This document shows, piece after piece, positions 5,546-12,648 of a stretch of 12,686 nucleotides of DNA. The notes under the pieces are model-generated. The model had not been told where the DNA came from. It did no database searches and was given only the letters and a program-made list of their open reading frames with translations. The position numbers were made by a program, and so were the translations under genes. Origin of the DNA: UMGS1279 sp045577495 (lineage in GTDB: Bacteria > Bacillota > Clostridia > Oscillospirales > Acutalibacteraceae); NCBI GenBank assembly GCA_045577495.1, contig JAZNIK010000042.1, forward strand, positions 1 through 12,686, given 5' to 3'. Within the stretch, counting starts at the first letter, position 1, and every line of letters starts with the position of its first letter.

Positions 5546-7573
5546 ATGAGAATTGCTTTAGCAGGTAACCCTAATAGCGGTAAAACCACAATGTATAATG
5601 CTCTCACAGGCAGTAATGAAAAGGTGGGAAACTGGGCAGGGGTTACGGTTGAGAAAAAAGAGGGTGCTATTAAAAAGGTCCTTCGCCCAACAACCGAACC
5701 ACTAATTGCGGTCGACCTACCCGGGGCTTACTCAATGTCGCCCTTTACTTCTGAGGAAAGTATTACAAGCTCCTACATAGAAAACGAAAAACCCGATGTG
5801 ATAATTAACATTGTTGATGCTACAAATTTGAGCCGTAGCCTTTTCTTCACTACTCAACTTTTAGAACTTGAGATACCTATGGTTGTGGCTCTTAATAAAG
5901 CCGATATTAACGAAAAAAAAGAAACAGTAATCGATAGTGCCTTGCTTAGCGAATTGTTGGGTTGCCCCGTTGTTGAAACGGTGTCTACCTCTGCTAGCGG
6001 CTTAAAAGAAGTTATTAAAACCGCAACCGAGTTAAAGGATAAAACACAAAAAGCGCCCTACTTACAGGGTGATATTGACCTTTCAAACAAAGCCGAGGTC
6101 CAAGCAGCCGACCGCAACCGATTTGTTTTTGTTAATCAGTTAGTATCACGGGTTGAAACACGCAAGATTTTAACTAAAGATGAAAATATAAACGATAAAA
6201 TTGATGCGATTTTAACAAACAAATGGTTGGGTATTCCGATTTTCGCCGCCGTTATGTTTTTGGTTTTTCAAATTTCACAAGCCTGGGTTGGACCCTTTGT
6301 TGCCGATGCTTTGGTTGCCCTGCTTGAAACATTTCAAGGATGGGTTGGCGGACTGCTTACAAACGCAAATCCCTTACTCTCGGCACTGCTTGTTGATGGC
6401 GTTATCGGCGGTGTGATTGCCGTTATCGGCTTTTTGCCACTTGTTATGGTAATGTATTTCCTCATAGCAATTTTAGAGGACTGCGGATATATGTCCCGCG
6501 TTGCAGTTATTCTTGACCCAATATTCAAAAAGGTCGGTCTTTCAGGCAAATCGGTAATCCCCTTTGTTATTACTGTTGGTTGTGCCGTTCCCGGAATTAT
6601 GGCAAGTCGTACTATCCGCAACGAGCGTGAACGCAGAGCAACCGCCATGCTTGCTCCCTTTATGCCTTGCGGTGCTAAAATTCCCGTAATTTCATTATTT
6701 GCGGGTGCGTTTTTTAAAAACGCAGGTTGGGTTAGCACAGTTATGTATCTTTCGGGTATTGTTCTTATTTTTTTGGGCGCTTTACTTGTAAATAAAATTA
6801 CAGGCTATAAAGCAAAAAAGAACTTTTTTATAATCGAACTTCCCGAATATAAAATCCCATCCCTTTGGGGTGCTTTTAAATCAATGTGTAGCAGAGGTTG
6901 GGCATACATTGTTAAGGCGGCTACTATCATTCTTCTTTGCAATACCGTAGTTCAGATAATGCAAACTTTTGATTGGACCTTTACCGTAGCTGAAACCGCA
7001 AACACCTCTATCTTGGCTTTTATAGCAAAACCCTTTGCATATCTGCTTGTTCCTATTGTTGGCATACTTTCTTGGCAACTTGCTGCCGCCGCAGTTACAG
7101 GCTTTATTGCTAAAGAAAATGTTGTTGGCACCCTCGCCGTTTGTTTTGTTGGTCTTGAGAACCTTATCGACACAGAAGAACTTGCTCTTATGGAAGGGGC
7201 AGGCGCTCAGGTTGCAGGCATAATGGCAATTACAAAAGTTGCTGCCCTTGCATACCTAATGTTTAACCTTTATACTCCGCCTTGCTTTGCCGCCATTGGT
7301 GCTATGAACGCAGAAATGAAAAGTGCAAAATGGCTTTGGGGAGGCATTGGACTTCAACTGTCAATAGGCTATATAGTTGCCTTTTTGGTTTATCAAATCG
7401 GCACACTTATAACAACCGGTTCTTTGGGGGTTGCCTTTTTCCCCGGACTTATTGCCGTTATTGTAATGGCTTTAATAATAACCGCCCTTTGCCTGAAATC
7501 AGACAAAAAGGTTAAAATCAAATACCAAATAGAAAAAGCAAACGCACCCTCTTTAGAAATAACAAAAAAATAA
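5546..7573 (+). CDS. feoB: Ferrous iron transport protein B, Fe2+ permease with G domain
   Basis: The product has 675 aa. The cytoplasmic GTPase domain (1 to about 160) shows G1 GNPNSGKT (7-14), G2 around GVTVEKKEG, G3 DLPG (57-60), G4 NKAD (117-120) and G5 SAxG (149-152). A short helical linker of the GDI type follows. The membrane part, from about residue 228, holds the two Gate regions with conserved Cys313 (CGYMSR), Cys346 (GCAVPG), Cys375 (PCGAKIP) and Cys580 (PPCFAAIGAM). It transports Fe2+ into the cell across the cytoplasmic membrane, the main iron route under anoxic conditions. The start at 5546 has GGAGGA at 5534-5539 and begins MRIALAGNPN, as the family does; the open frame upstream runs through the operator. 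It is slightly shorter than Escherichia coli FeoB (773 aa), with a compact linker and C-terminus, as is usual in clostridia. Confidence 0.97.
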   Translation: MRIALAGNPNSGKTTMYNALTGSNEKVGNWAGVTVEKKEGAIKKVLRPTTEPLIAVDLPGAYSMSPFTSEESITSSYIENEKPDVIINIVDATNLSRSLFFTTQLLELEIPMVVALNKADINEKKETVIDSALLSELLGCPVVETVSTSASGLKEVIKTATELKDKTQKAPYLQGDIDLSNKAEVQAADRNRFVFVNQLVSRVETRKILTKDENINDKIDAILTNKWLGIPIFAAVMFLVFQISQAWVGPFVADALVALLETFQGWVGGLLTNANPLLSALLVDGVIGGVIAVIGFLPLVMVMYFLIAILEDCGYMSRVAVILDPIFKKVGLSGKSVIPFVITVGCAVPGIMASRTIRNERERRATAMLAPFMPCGAKIPVISLFAGAFFKNAGWVSTVMYLSGIVLIFLGALLVNKITGYKAKKNFFIIELPEYKIPSLWGAFKSMCSRGWAYIVKAATIILLCNTVVQIMQTFDWTFTVAETANTSILAFIAKPFAYLLVPIVGILSWQLAAAAVTGFIAKENVVGTLAVCFVGLENLIDTEELALMEGAGAQVAGIMAITKVAALAYLMFNLYTPPCFAAIGAMNAEMKSAKWLWGGIGLQLSIGYIVAFLVYQIGTLITTGSLGVAFFPGLIAVIVMALIITALCLKSDKKVKIKYQIEKANAPSLEITKK

Positions 7574-7586
7574 TTGGGTAATTTAT

Positions 7587-7742
7587 ATGGAAAACTATAT
7601 TATTATAGCTGTTTTAGTATTGATTGTTGGACTTGCTGCATTTTATATTTATAAAGCAAAAAAAAGCGGCAAAAAATGTATTGGTTGCCCCTATGCAGAC
7701 TCTTGCAACTCAAAAAACTGTAAAAGCAAAAAATCGGAGTGA
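7587..7742 (+). CDS. FeoB-associated Cys-rich small membrane protein
   Basis: This short gene encodes 51 aa and starts 13 bp after the feoB stop. It has one hydrophobic helix (about residues 4-22), then a basic stretch and four cysteines: Cys31 and Cys34 (CIGC), Cys40 and Cys45. This is the layout of the FeoB-associated Cys-rich family, which in Firmicutes typically follows feoB. The cysteines probably bind or hand on Fe2+ at the inner face of the membrane, but the exact role is not established. The ribosome site is weak (GGGTA), fitting translation coupled to feoB. The last codons overlap the shared terminator. Confidence 0.85.
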   Translation: MENYIIIAVLVLIVGLAAFYIYKAKKSGKKCIGCPYADSCNSKNCKSKKSE

Positions 7743-7760
7743 AATTCACTCCGATTTTTT
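7730..7760. terminator. Bidirectional terminator between the feo locus and trmO
   Basis: AAAATCGGAGTGA (7730-7742) and TCACTCCGATTTT (7746-7758) form a 13-bp perfect stem around a 3-nt loop. A-rich and T-rich sides give a U tract in either direction. It covers the stop codon of the Cys-rich protein and abuts that of trmO. Confidence 0.9.
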
Positions 7761-8437
7761 TATACCTTATATATATCAATAACAGTTAACAAATCGTTTT
7801 GCACCCTAAATTTTATTTCATAATCGGCAAACACAAAGCCATAAACCCTTTGTTCATCATCAATATACCTTGGCCTTGGGTCTTGCTTTAAAACCTCTAA
7901 AAGAGGTTTTTGTTTTTCACTGGGTATTTTGTTTAGCAGTTCATCATCACAAACTACGTTTATAAAATTATCCTTGCTATCATCAGTAAAACCGCCAACT
8001 GCATCTATATGGGCATCGGTATATGCGAGATAAGGCTTTATATCATAAATAGGTGTGCCGTCCATCAAATCGGCGCCCGACACACGAAGTGCAATTTGCC
8101 CGTCAATCTTTTCTACCCCAACAAGCTTAACAGACGAAAGCCCTATTGGGTTAGGTCTAAAGGGAGAGCGTGTTGCAAACACACCCATTTTTTTATTACC
8201 GCCAAGCCTTGGGGGTCTAACAGTGGGCGACCAATCTTCCTTAACGGCTGCCGAAAACTCCCAAATCAGCCACAAGTGACTAAACCCCTCTATGCCGCGA
8301 AAAGCCTCTTCCTTTTGGTATTCGGGCTCAAAAATAACAAGCGCCTCGCTGTTGCAGAGTCCGCTTTGCCTTGGTATTCCAAACTTGGTTTTAAAATCAG
8401 TTTTTATCTTGGCAATAACCTTAATCTTTCTTTCCAT
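7760..8437 (-). CDS. trmO: tRNA (N6-threonylcarbamoyl-A37) N6-methyltransferase, TrmO/TsaA family
   Basis: The 225-aa product fits the family (Escherichia coli TrmO, 235 aa). TrmO uses S-adenosylmethionine to methylate the t6A37 base of tRNA-Thr, giving m6t6A, which tunes decoding of ACY codons. Family signatures are GIPRQSG (20-26), FSHLWLIWEF (about 52-61), RPPRLGG, FATRSPFRPNPIGLSSVKL and, near the C-terminus, DPRPRY. The fold is the unusual beta-barrel SAM-binding TsaA domain. The ATG at 8437 follows the stop of the 58-aa gene after one base, with GAGGA just upstream, so the two are translationally coupled. The frame continues a little further upstream, but only into that gene. It is the last gene of a probable MATE-MFS-small protein-trmO transcript. 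Confidence 0.92.
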   Translation of the reverse strand: MERKIKVIAKIKTDFKTKFGIPRQSGLCNSEALVIFEPEYQKEEAFRGIEGFSHLWLIWEFSAAVKEDWSPTVRPPRLGGNKKMGVFATRSPFRPNPIGLSSVKLVGVEKIDGQIALRVSGADLMDGTPIYDIKPYLAYTDAHIDAVGGFTDDSKDNFINVVCDDELLNKIPSEKQKPLLEVLKQDPRPRYIDDEQRVYGFVFADYEIKFRVQNDLLTVIDIYKV

Positions 8438-8438
8438 A

Positions 8439-8615
8439 TTAGTCCTCGATGATTGTATATTCCAAAAGCTCATAGTGAAGCTTTGTGCCGATATCTGCAC
8501 CCTCGGGCAAGAGGTAAAGGGCTATGAAAAGGTCGGTTGTTTGTTCCTTGCTAACCTCTCTTAAATAGGCGTATTCGCCCTCGATTTTTACTACTATATA
8601 ATCCTTTGGCTCCAT
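8439..8615 (-). CDS. Conserved-looking 58-aa protein, function unknown
   Basis: The gene starts with ATG at 8615 behind AGGAG (spacing 8) and ends one base before trmO. The protein is small, acidic and soluble, with no signal or membrane helix. It reads as strand (DYIVVKIEGEYAYLREV), helix (TTDLFIALYLLPEGADIG) and strand (KLHYELLEYTII). The LLPEGADIGTKLHYE part resembles small uncharacterised clostridial proteins, but I cannot name a family with certainty. Good ribosome site, tight packing between an MFS gene (17 bp away) and trmO, and normal codon use all argue that it is real. Its position suggests either co-regulation with trmO or a simple passenger. Confidence 0.75.
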   Translation of the reverse strand: MEPKDYIVVKIEGEYAYLREVSKEQTTDLFIALYLLPEGADIGTKLHYELLEYTIIED

Positions 8616-8632
8616 ATTAAAACTCCTGAATT

Positions 8633-9835
8633 TTATGCCGATTTTTTAAAGATTTTATCAAACGGGAGCGACACTATCATTCCGCATACAACAATACCTG
8701 TCCATACCAAAATCAAATTACCCCAACCAATAGCAGAAACGGCATTTGCAAAAATGACGCTTGATACTGCCGCAGCAATATAACTTACGAAGTCAAGATA
8801 TCCCGTTGCGGTTGATACCATTCCTGTATCTCTAAGGCTTGGACAATATATACTCCAAAGCATTGTTGCCGCTCCATTTGAACCCATAATAGCCAAAACT
8901 ATAAAAATTATATTTAAGCTCGGCTGTTTTACAAAATAAACCAGCACAAAAAAGATTATGGCGATTAAAAACATAAGTCTGATTGTTTTATCCATATTTC
9001 TACCTAGTCGCTCAAAAATAAAGACTACGATAAAGGTGTCTAGCGCAATCACAAATGTTGCTATGGTGAAAATTGTAGCTGATTTTTCGGGAGAAAAGCC
9101 CAAGTATTGCGAAATATATGTAGGAAGCCAAAAGACAACCGTTGTTCTGATAATTCCTGTTATTATTGAAATTAAAGTAAATTTAATTATCTGCCTTTTA
9201 AAAAGTATTTTTATGTTGCCTTTTTGCTCTGCTTTATCTGAAAATTGATTATATTTTACTATTCCCCTTTTTTCAAAAACAACAAAACAAACAAAGGTGA
9301 TTATAGCCATTCCAACTAAAATGCCACTGCTAACATTAAAAACGTTTTGCCACACTAAAACTGTTGCCAACACACCCGCTACAGGCGAACCTAAAAATGA
9401 TGCAAAGGTATATCCTATACTACAGCGGGTTGCGTATAAAAGACTGGTGTTTTCTGAAACCACCTTGGTCATAGGGGCATAAATCATAGCCAAGAAGAAT
9501 CCGGTTAAGGCATAGATTACTAAAGCAAGGCTAGGAGTGCTTTTTAAATAAACAAAACATACATTTGTTATACCCGAAAATGCAAGTCCACCGCATATCA
9601 TATAACGGGCTTTTATTTTATCGCCTAAAAAACCGTTTATCAACTGACCTACGGCATAAAAAACAAAATATAATGATGATGCTTTACCGATATAGCTTTC
9701 AGTATATCCGCCCTGCTCTATCATTTGGGGAGTTACAGCGCTTAAAACATTACGAGCAATATAAACAGCAAGATAGGCAATCGAGCATAATGTACCCAAA
9801 AAAATTGCTTTTTTTGCGTTGTTGCTGATTTTCAT
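8633..9835 (-). CDS. MFS transporter of the organophosphate:phosphate antiporter (GlpT/UhpT) type
   Basis: The product has 400 aa with about 12 hydrophobic helices and a central loop (about 190-212), the standard MFS plan. The first helix carries AVYIARNVLS, with Arg28 in the place of the phosphate-binding arginine of GlpT, and the loop after helix 2 reads GFLGDKIKAR, the MFS loop motif. Helix 7 carries GIIRTTVVFWLPTY, with Arg230 matching the second phosphate-binding arginine. The likely role is exchange of an organic phosphate such as glycerol-3-phosphate for phosphate across the cytoplasmic membrane; the substrate is inferred. GGGGGAAA before the ATG is the ribosome site. The gene begins 26 bp after the MATE gene. 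A glycerophosphodiesterase, which would release glycerol-3-phosphate, is encoded two genes upstream on the same strand. Confidence 0.75.
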   Translation of the reverse strand: MKISNNAKKAIFLGTLCSIAYLAVYIARNVLSAVTPQMIEQGGYTESYIGKASSLYFVFYAVGQLINGFLGDKIKARYMICGGLAFSGITNVCFVYLKSTPSLALVIYALTGFFLAMIYAPMTKVVSENTSLLYATRCSIGYTFASFLGSPVAGVLATVLVWQNVFNVSSGILVGMAIITFVCFVVFEKRGIVKYNQFSDKAEQKGNIKILFKRQIIKFTLISIITGIIRTTVVFWLPTYISQYLGFSPEKSATIFTIATFVIALDTFIVVFIFERLGRNMDKTIRLMFLIAIIFFVLVYFVKQPSLNIIFIVLAIMGSNGAATMLWSIYCPSLRDTGMVSTATGYLDFVSYIAAAVSSVIFANAVSAIGWGNLILVWTGIVVCGMIVSLPFDKIFKKSA

Positions 9836-9861
9836 TATATTTCCCCCAAAATCAAAAACAT

Positions 9862-11241
9862 TTAACTTTGTTTAATAGCTTTGTTCTTCCACTTTCCGCG
9901 CTTATAAAAAATAAAGGTTAGTATTCCGCCCATCACCCAAGAGGTCAAAAGCGAAATTTGTATACACTCACTTCTGCCGAAGGGAAGCTCGGGAGTTCTT
10001 GTTAAATATGAAATTGCATATGCAATCGGCACACGCAAAATAACGGTGCAAATTAAGGATATCCACATGGGAGTCATAGTGTCTCCCGCGCCTCGCATTA
10101 TTCCGCCAAGGCTTTGGGTTATTGCAAATACAATATACCCCGCCGCCAAAATCTGCATCTGATAATAACTTAAATCAATAAGCGACTGAGTTTCGGTAAA
10201 AACGCTCATTAGCCCCTTGCCGAAAAGCAAAATTATAAGGGTTATAAAGCTTGAACATCCAACCGCCAAAAGTGTGCCTTGCTTTGCGCCCTTTGTAACA
10301 CGGTCATAAAGCCCCGCACCGACATTTTGACCCGAATAGGTTGTAAGTGCCATTCCAAAAGAAAGGTTAGGCATCATTGCAAATCCATCAACACGCATTA
10401 CCACAACATTTGCGGCTATAAAATGCTCACCAAACTGATTGGTTAAGGACTGCACAACTATCATTGCTGATGAAAGTATTGCCTGTGTAAGACCTGACGG
10501 CAAGCCTAATTTGATAAGCGTTTTAACAAAATCGCCCTTTAGCTTTAAATATTTTATGCCAAAATCAAAATATTTTCGCATTTTTGTAAGCTTGATAAGG
10601 CAAAGAATGGAAGAAACAAACTGAGCAATAACGGTTGCCAAGGCAACACCTGCAACGCCCATTTTTACAACCGCAACAAAAAAGATATCTAATCCTATAT
10701 TTAAAACGGTTGCAACAAGCAGATAAACAAGTGCTGAAAAAGAATCTCCCATACCACGCAAGATACCACTCAAAATATTGTAATATGCCATACCTGCAAT
10801 ACCAAAAAGTGATATTAAAAGATAGTTAGTGCAACCGTCTAAAATGGCATCAGGCGTATTTAGAAGTATTAAAATTTTTCTTATAAAGGGTGAAGCAATA
10901 ATCATAAGACCCACACAGGCAATAGCCGTTACGGTTATTGCTGTGCCGATAGTGTGTGACAAACCTTTTCGGTTTCGTGCGCCAAAATACTGAGATACCA
11001 TTATGTTTGCTCCTGCCGAAATACCAATAAACAAAACCAAGAGCATCTGTAATATTGGCGCCGCGCTTCCAACCGAGGCTAACGCATTATCGCCAATATA
11101 TCTACCAACAACAATACTATCTACCGTATTGTAAAGTTGTTGAGCGATATTGCCAATAATCATTGGAATGGTAAAAACCAATATACTTTTCCATGGTGCG
11201 CCTTTTGTCATATCGGTTGGCGCAAATAATTTTTTAAACAA
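9862..11241 (-). CDS. MATE-family multidrug/metabolite exporter
   Basis: From the preferred start the product has 459 aa, the usual MATE size, with 12 hydrophobic helices in two similar halves. Typical features are IPMIIGNIAQQLYNTVDSIV near the N-terminus with the VGRYIGDNALASVG loop after it, and the matching second-half region GLPSGLTQAILSS followed by FAMMPNLSFGMAL. MATE proteins export cationic drugs or metabolites by Na+ or H+ antiport. The start chosen is TTG at 11241: AAAGGTG lies 7 bp upstream, the protein then begins MFKKLFAPTDMTKG, and a promoter at 11278-11306 would place the mRNA start downstream of the longer frame. The substrate cannot be told from sequence. Confidence 0.88.
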   Translation of the reverse strand: MFKKLFAPTDMTKGAPWKSILVFTIPMIIGNIAQQLYNTVDSIVVGRYIGDNALASVGSAAPILQMLLVLFIGISAGANIMVSQYFGARNRKGLSHTIGTAITVTAIACVGLMIIASPFIRKILILLNTPDAILDGCTNYLLISLFGIAGMAYYNILSGILRGMGDSFSALVYLLVATVLNIGLDIFFVAVVKMGVAGVALATVIAQFVSSILCLIKLTKMRKYFDFGIKYLKLKGDFVKTLIKLGLPSGLTQAILSSAMIVVQSLTNQFGEHFIAANVVVMRVDGFAMMPNLSFGMALTTYSGQNVGAGLYDRVTKGAKQGTLLAVGCSSFITLIILLFGKGLMSVFTETQSLIDLSYYQMQILAAGYIVFAITQSLGGIMRGAGDTMTPMWISLICTVILRVPIAYAISYLTRTPELPFGRSECIQISLLTSWVMGGILTFIFYKRGKWKNKAIKQS

Positions 11242-11277
11242 CTTTAAACACCTTTGCTTTGAAAATTTCCGAAAAAC

Positions 11278-11306
11278 AGTATAGCACAAATTAAACTACT
11301 TAACAA
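11278..11306 (-). promoter_or_regulatory. Sigma-A promoter of the MATE-MFS-orf-trmO transcript
   Basis: On the minus strand, TTGTTA (11301-11306) and TATACT (11278-11283) are 17 bp apart. The expected mRNA start (about 11271) is 30 bp before the TTG start at 11241. This argues against a start at 11289, which would lie inside the promoter. Confidence 0.7.
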
Positions 11307-11320
11307 GCAGATATTAAGGT

Positions 11321-12334
11321 TTAATTATATTCTTTTAAAAGCTCTTTTAAAAGAATAGGATTGTCGGTCATAATGCAGTCAACGCCCATCTCGATAAGCA
11401 TACGCATTTCCTCTGCATCGTTTATTGTCCAATACTGAACCGCAATATTTCTACGATGCGCCCTTTTAACAAGAGTTTTTTTGTCAAGTGGAACCGTCAC
11501 ACCAATATCATACGATAACGGAATTTGCAAGCAGGCAAAATCACTATTATCAAAAATATTAACCCCTAAATACTGAGTTAAAACAAACTTGGCAGCCGAG
11601 CCTGTTGGTGCTCCACGCAAAAGGTGATGATAATTTGTTTTAAGCTCATTTTCAATCTCGTCGTTAAAGGTGCCGATAACAATTTGGTTTTTATATTTTG
11701 GATATCTGCTTAGCGTATCATTTAGTATCTTGCAAGCCTCAATACCCTTTTCGCCGCCGTTTTTAATTTCCACGATAAACTTTAAGTCGGGATGGGTGTT
11801 ATAAAACATTTCAAAAAGCTTGTCTACAGTTGCTATCTGCAAGCCTTTCTCGGCAAAATCTTCTGCATCTTTATAAATGCGTTTGCCTTTTTCATCCTCA
11901 TAATAGTAGCCAAAATTATATTTTTCAAGCTCCTTTAAAGTCATATCCTCAATGTAATGTCGATTGCTTTCATCCTCGCAAAGAGCCTTCACCTGCTCTA
12001 AAGAAATATCCCCGTTAATATTGCAGGTTTCATCAATATATTCATCGTGATTATACACCAAATATCCATCTTTAGTAAGGTATAAATCGCTCTCAATAAT
12101 ATCCACGCCGATTGTGTTTACCGCCTCGCCAAAGGCAAGCAATGTATTTTCGGGATTATTTGTGCTACCACCTCTATGCGCGGCAATCATAGGCAGTTCG
12201 CCCTTTGCTACAACAAAAGGATTATTCTCAATATTTTTCTTGGGCGGAATAATATTTATTACTACAAAAAACAATACAAAAACCGCAAGAATGATAGCCG
12301 TTATTTTTAGCCCCTTATGTTTTTTCATATTCAT
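11321..12334 (-). CDS. Membrane-anchored glycerophosphodiester phosphodiesterase
   Basis: The product has 337 aa. An N-terminal signal anchor (about residues 9-29) holds a catalytic domain on the outer face of the membrane. The GDPD TIM-barrel motifs are clear: AAHRGG with His53 and Arg54, PENT with Glu62, IIESDLYLTKDG with Glu81 and Asp83, and NHD with His96. Later come FIVEIKNGG, YWTINDAEEM and the MGVDCIMTDNP end. The family cleaves glycerophosphodiesters to glycerol-3-phosphate plus an alcohol, recycling phospholipid head groups or degrading teichoic-acid-like polymers. AAGGAAAG precedes a GTG and two in-frame ATGs (12337, 12334, 12328); the ATG at 12334 is preferred but not certain. It has its own promoter and is separated from the MATE gene by another, yet shares its direction. 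Confidence 0.92.
   Translation of the reverse strand: MNMKKHKGLKITAIILAVFVLFFVVINIIPPKKNIENNPFVVAKGELPMIAAHRGGSTNNPENTLLAFGEAVNTIGVDIIESDLYLTKDGYLVYNHDEYIDETCNINGDISLEQVKALCEDESNRHYIEDMTLKELEKYNFGYYYEDEKGKRIYKDAEDFAEKGLQIATVDKLFEMFYNTHPDLKFIVEIKNGGEKGIEACKILNDTLSRYPKYKNQIVIGTFNDEIENELKTNYHHLLRGAPTGSAAKFVLTQYLGVNIFDNSDFACLQIPLSYDIGVTVPLDKKTLVKRAHRRNIAVQYWTINDAEEMRMLIEMGVDCIMTDNPILLKELLKEYN
11328..11357. repeat. 14-bp perfect inverted repeat inside the end of the phosphodiesterase gene
   Basis: TATTCTTTTAAAAG (11328-11341) and CTTTTAAAAGAATA (11344-11357) are perfect inverted arms around CT. The stretch encodes the C-terminal LLKELLKEYN, a short repeated peptide, so the symmetry partly follows from the TTTTAAAA codon pair. 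It could fold as an mRNA 3' stem, but no T tract follows. Confidence 0.6.
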
Positions 12335-12376
12335 CACTTTCCTTATTTTTATACCTTTTTATTCCTTTTTTATAGT

Positions 12377-12405
12377 ATCATATTATTTAAAAATATACAA
12401 TACAA
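12377..12405 (-). promoter_or_regulatory. Sigma-A-type promoter of the phosphodiesterase gene
   Basis: On the minus strand, TTGTAT (12400-12405) and TATGAT (12377-12382) are 17 bp apart. A second pair shifted by five bases (TTGTAT at 12395-12400, TACTAT at 12372-12377) has the same spacing and could also serve. Confidence 0.5.
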
Positions 12406-12558
12406 ACTTAATAATCCATTTCAAAGAATGGCGAGTATGTAATAATGGAAAATGAATAGTACAAAATCAAAATTATGTATGTTTGCAAGAAAAGAGAAAA
12501 TTCCGATTTAAGCATTTAGTGTGCGAATTTAGAAAGTTTATGCCGAAATCGGCATTTT

Positions 12559-12648
12559 GATTTTTCATTATTCATCAGCGAAGCGATTTCAATATTCATT
12601 ACGAAAATCCGTTTTTAATGAATGATGAATATTGAATAATGGAAAATC
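12559..12648. repeat. Interrupted inverted repeat with 16-nt arms
   Basis: GATTTTTCATTATTCA (12559-12574) and TGAATAATGGAAAATC (12633-12648) are complementary at 15 of 16 positions. A second nested pair, CAATATTCAT (12590-12599) and ATGAATATTG (12625-12634), is perfect; it shares two bases of the right arm with the outer pair. The left side carries 15 extra bases (12575-12589, with AGCGAAGCGA) between its two arms, as if inserted. Confidence 0.65.

Noticed and set aside
6334..6738. 134-codon minus-strand frame inside feoB
   Set aside because: Antisense to the conserved Gate region of FeoB, with low-complexity composition expected of a shadow frame.
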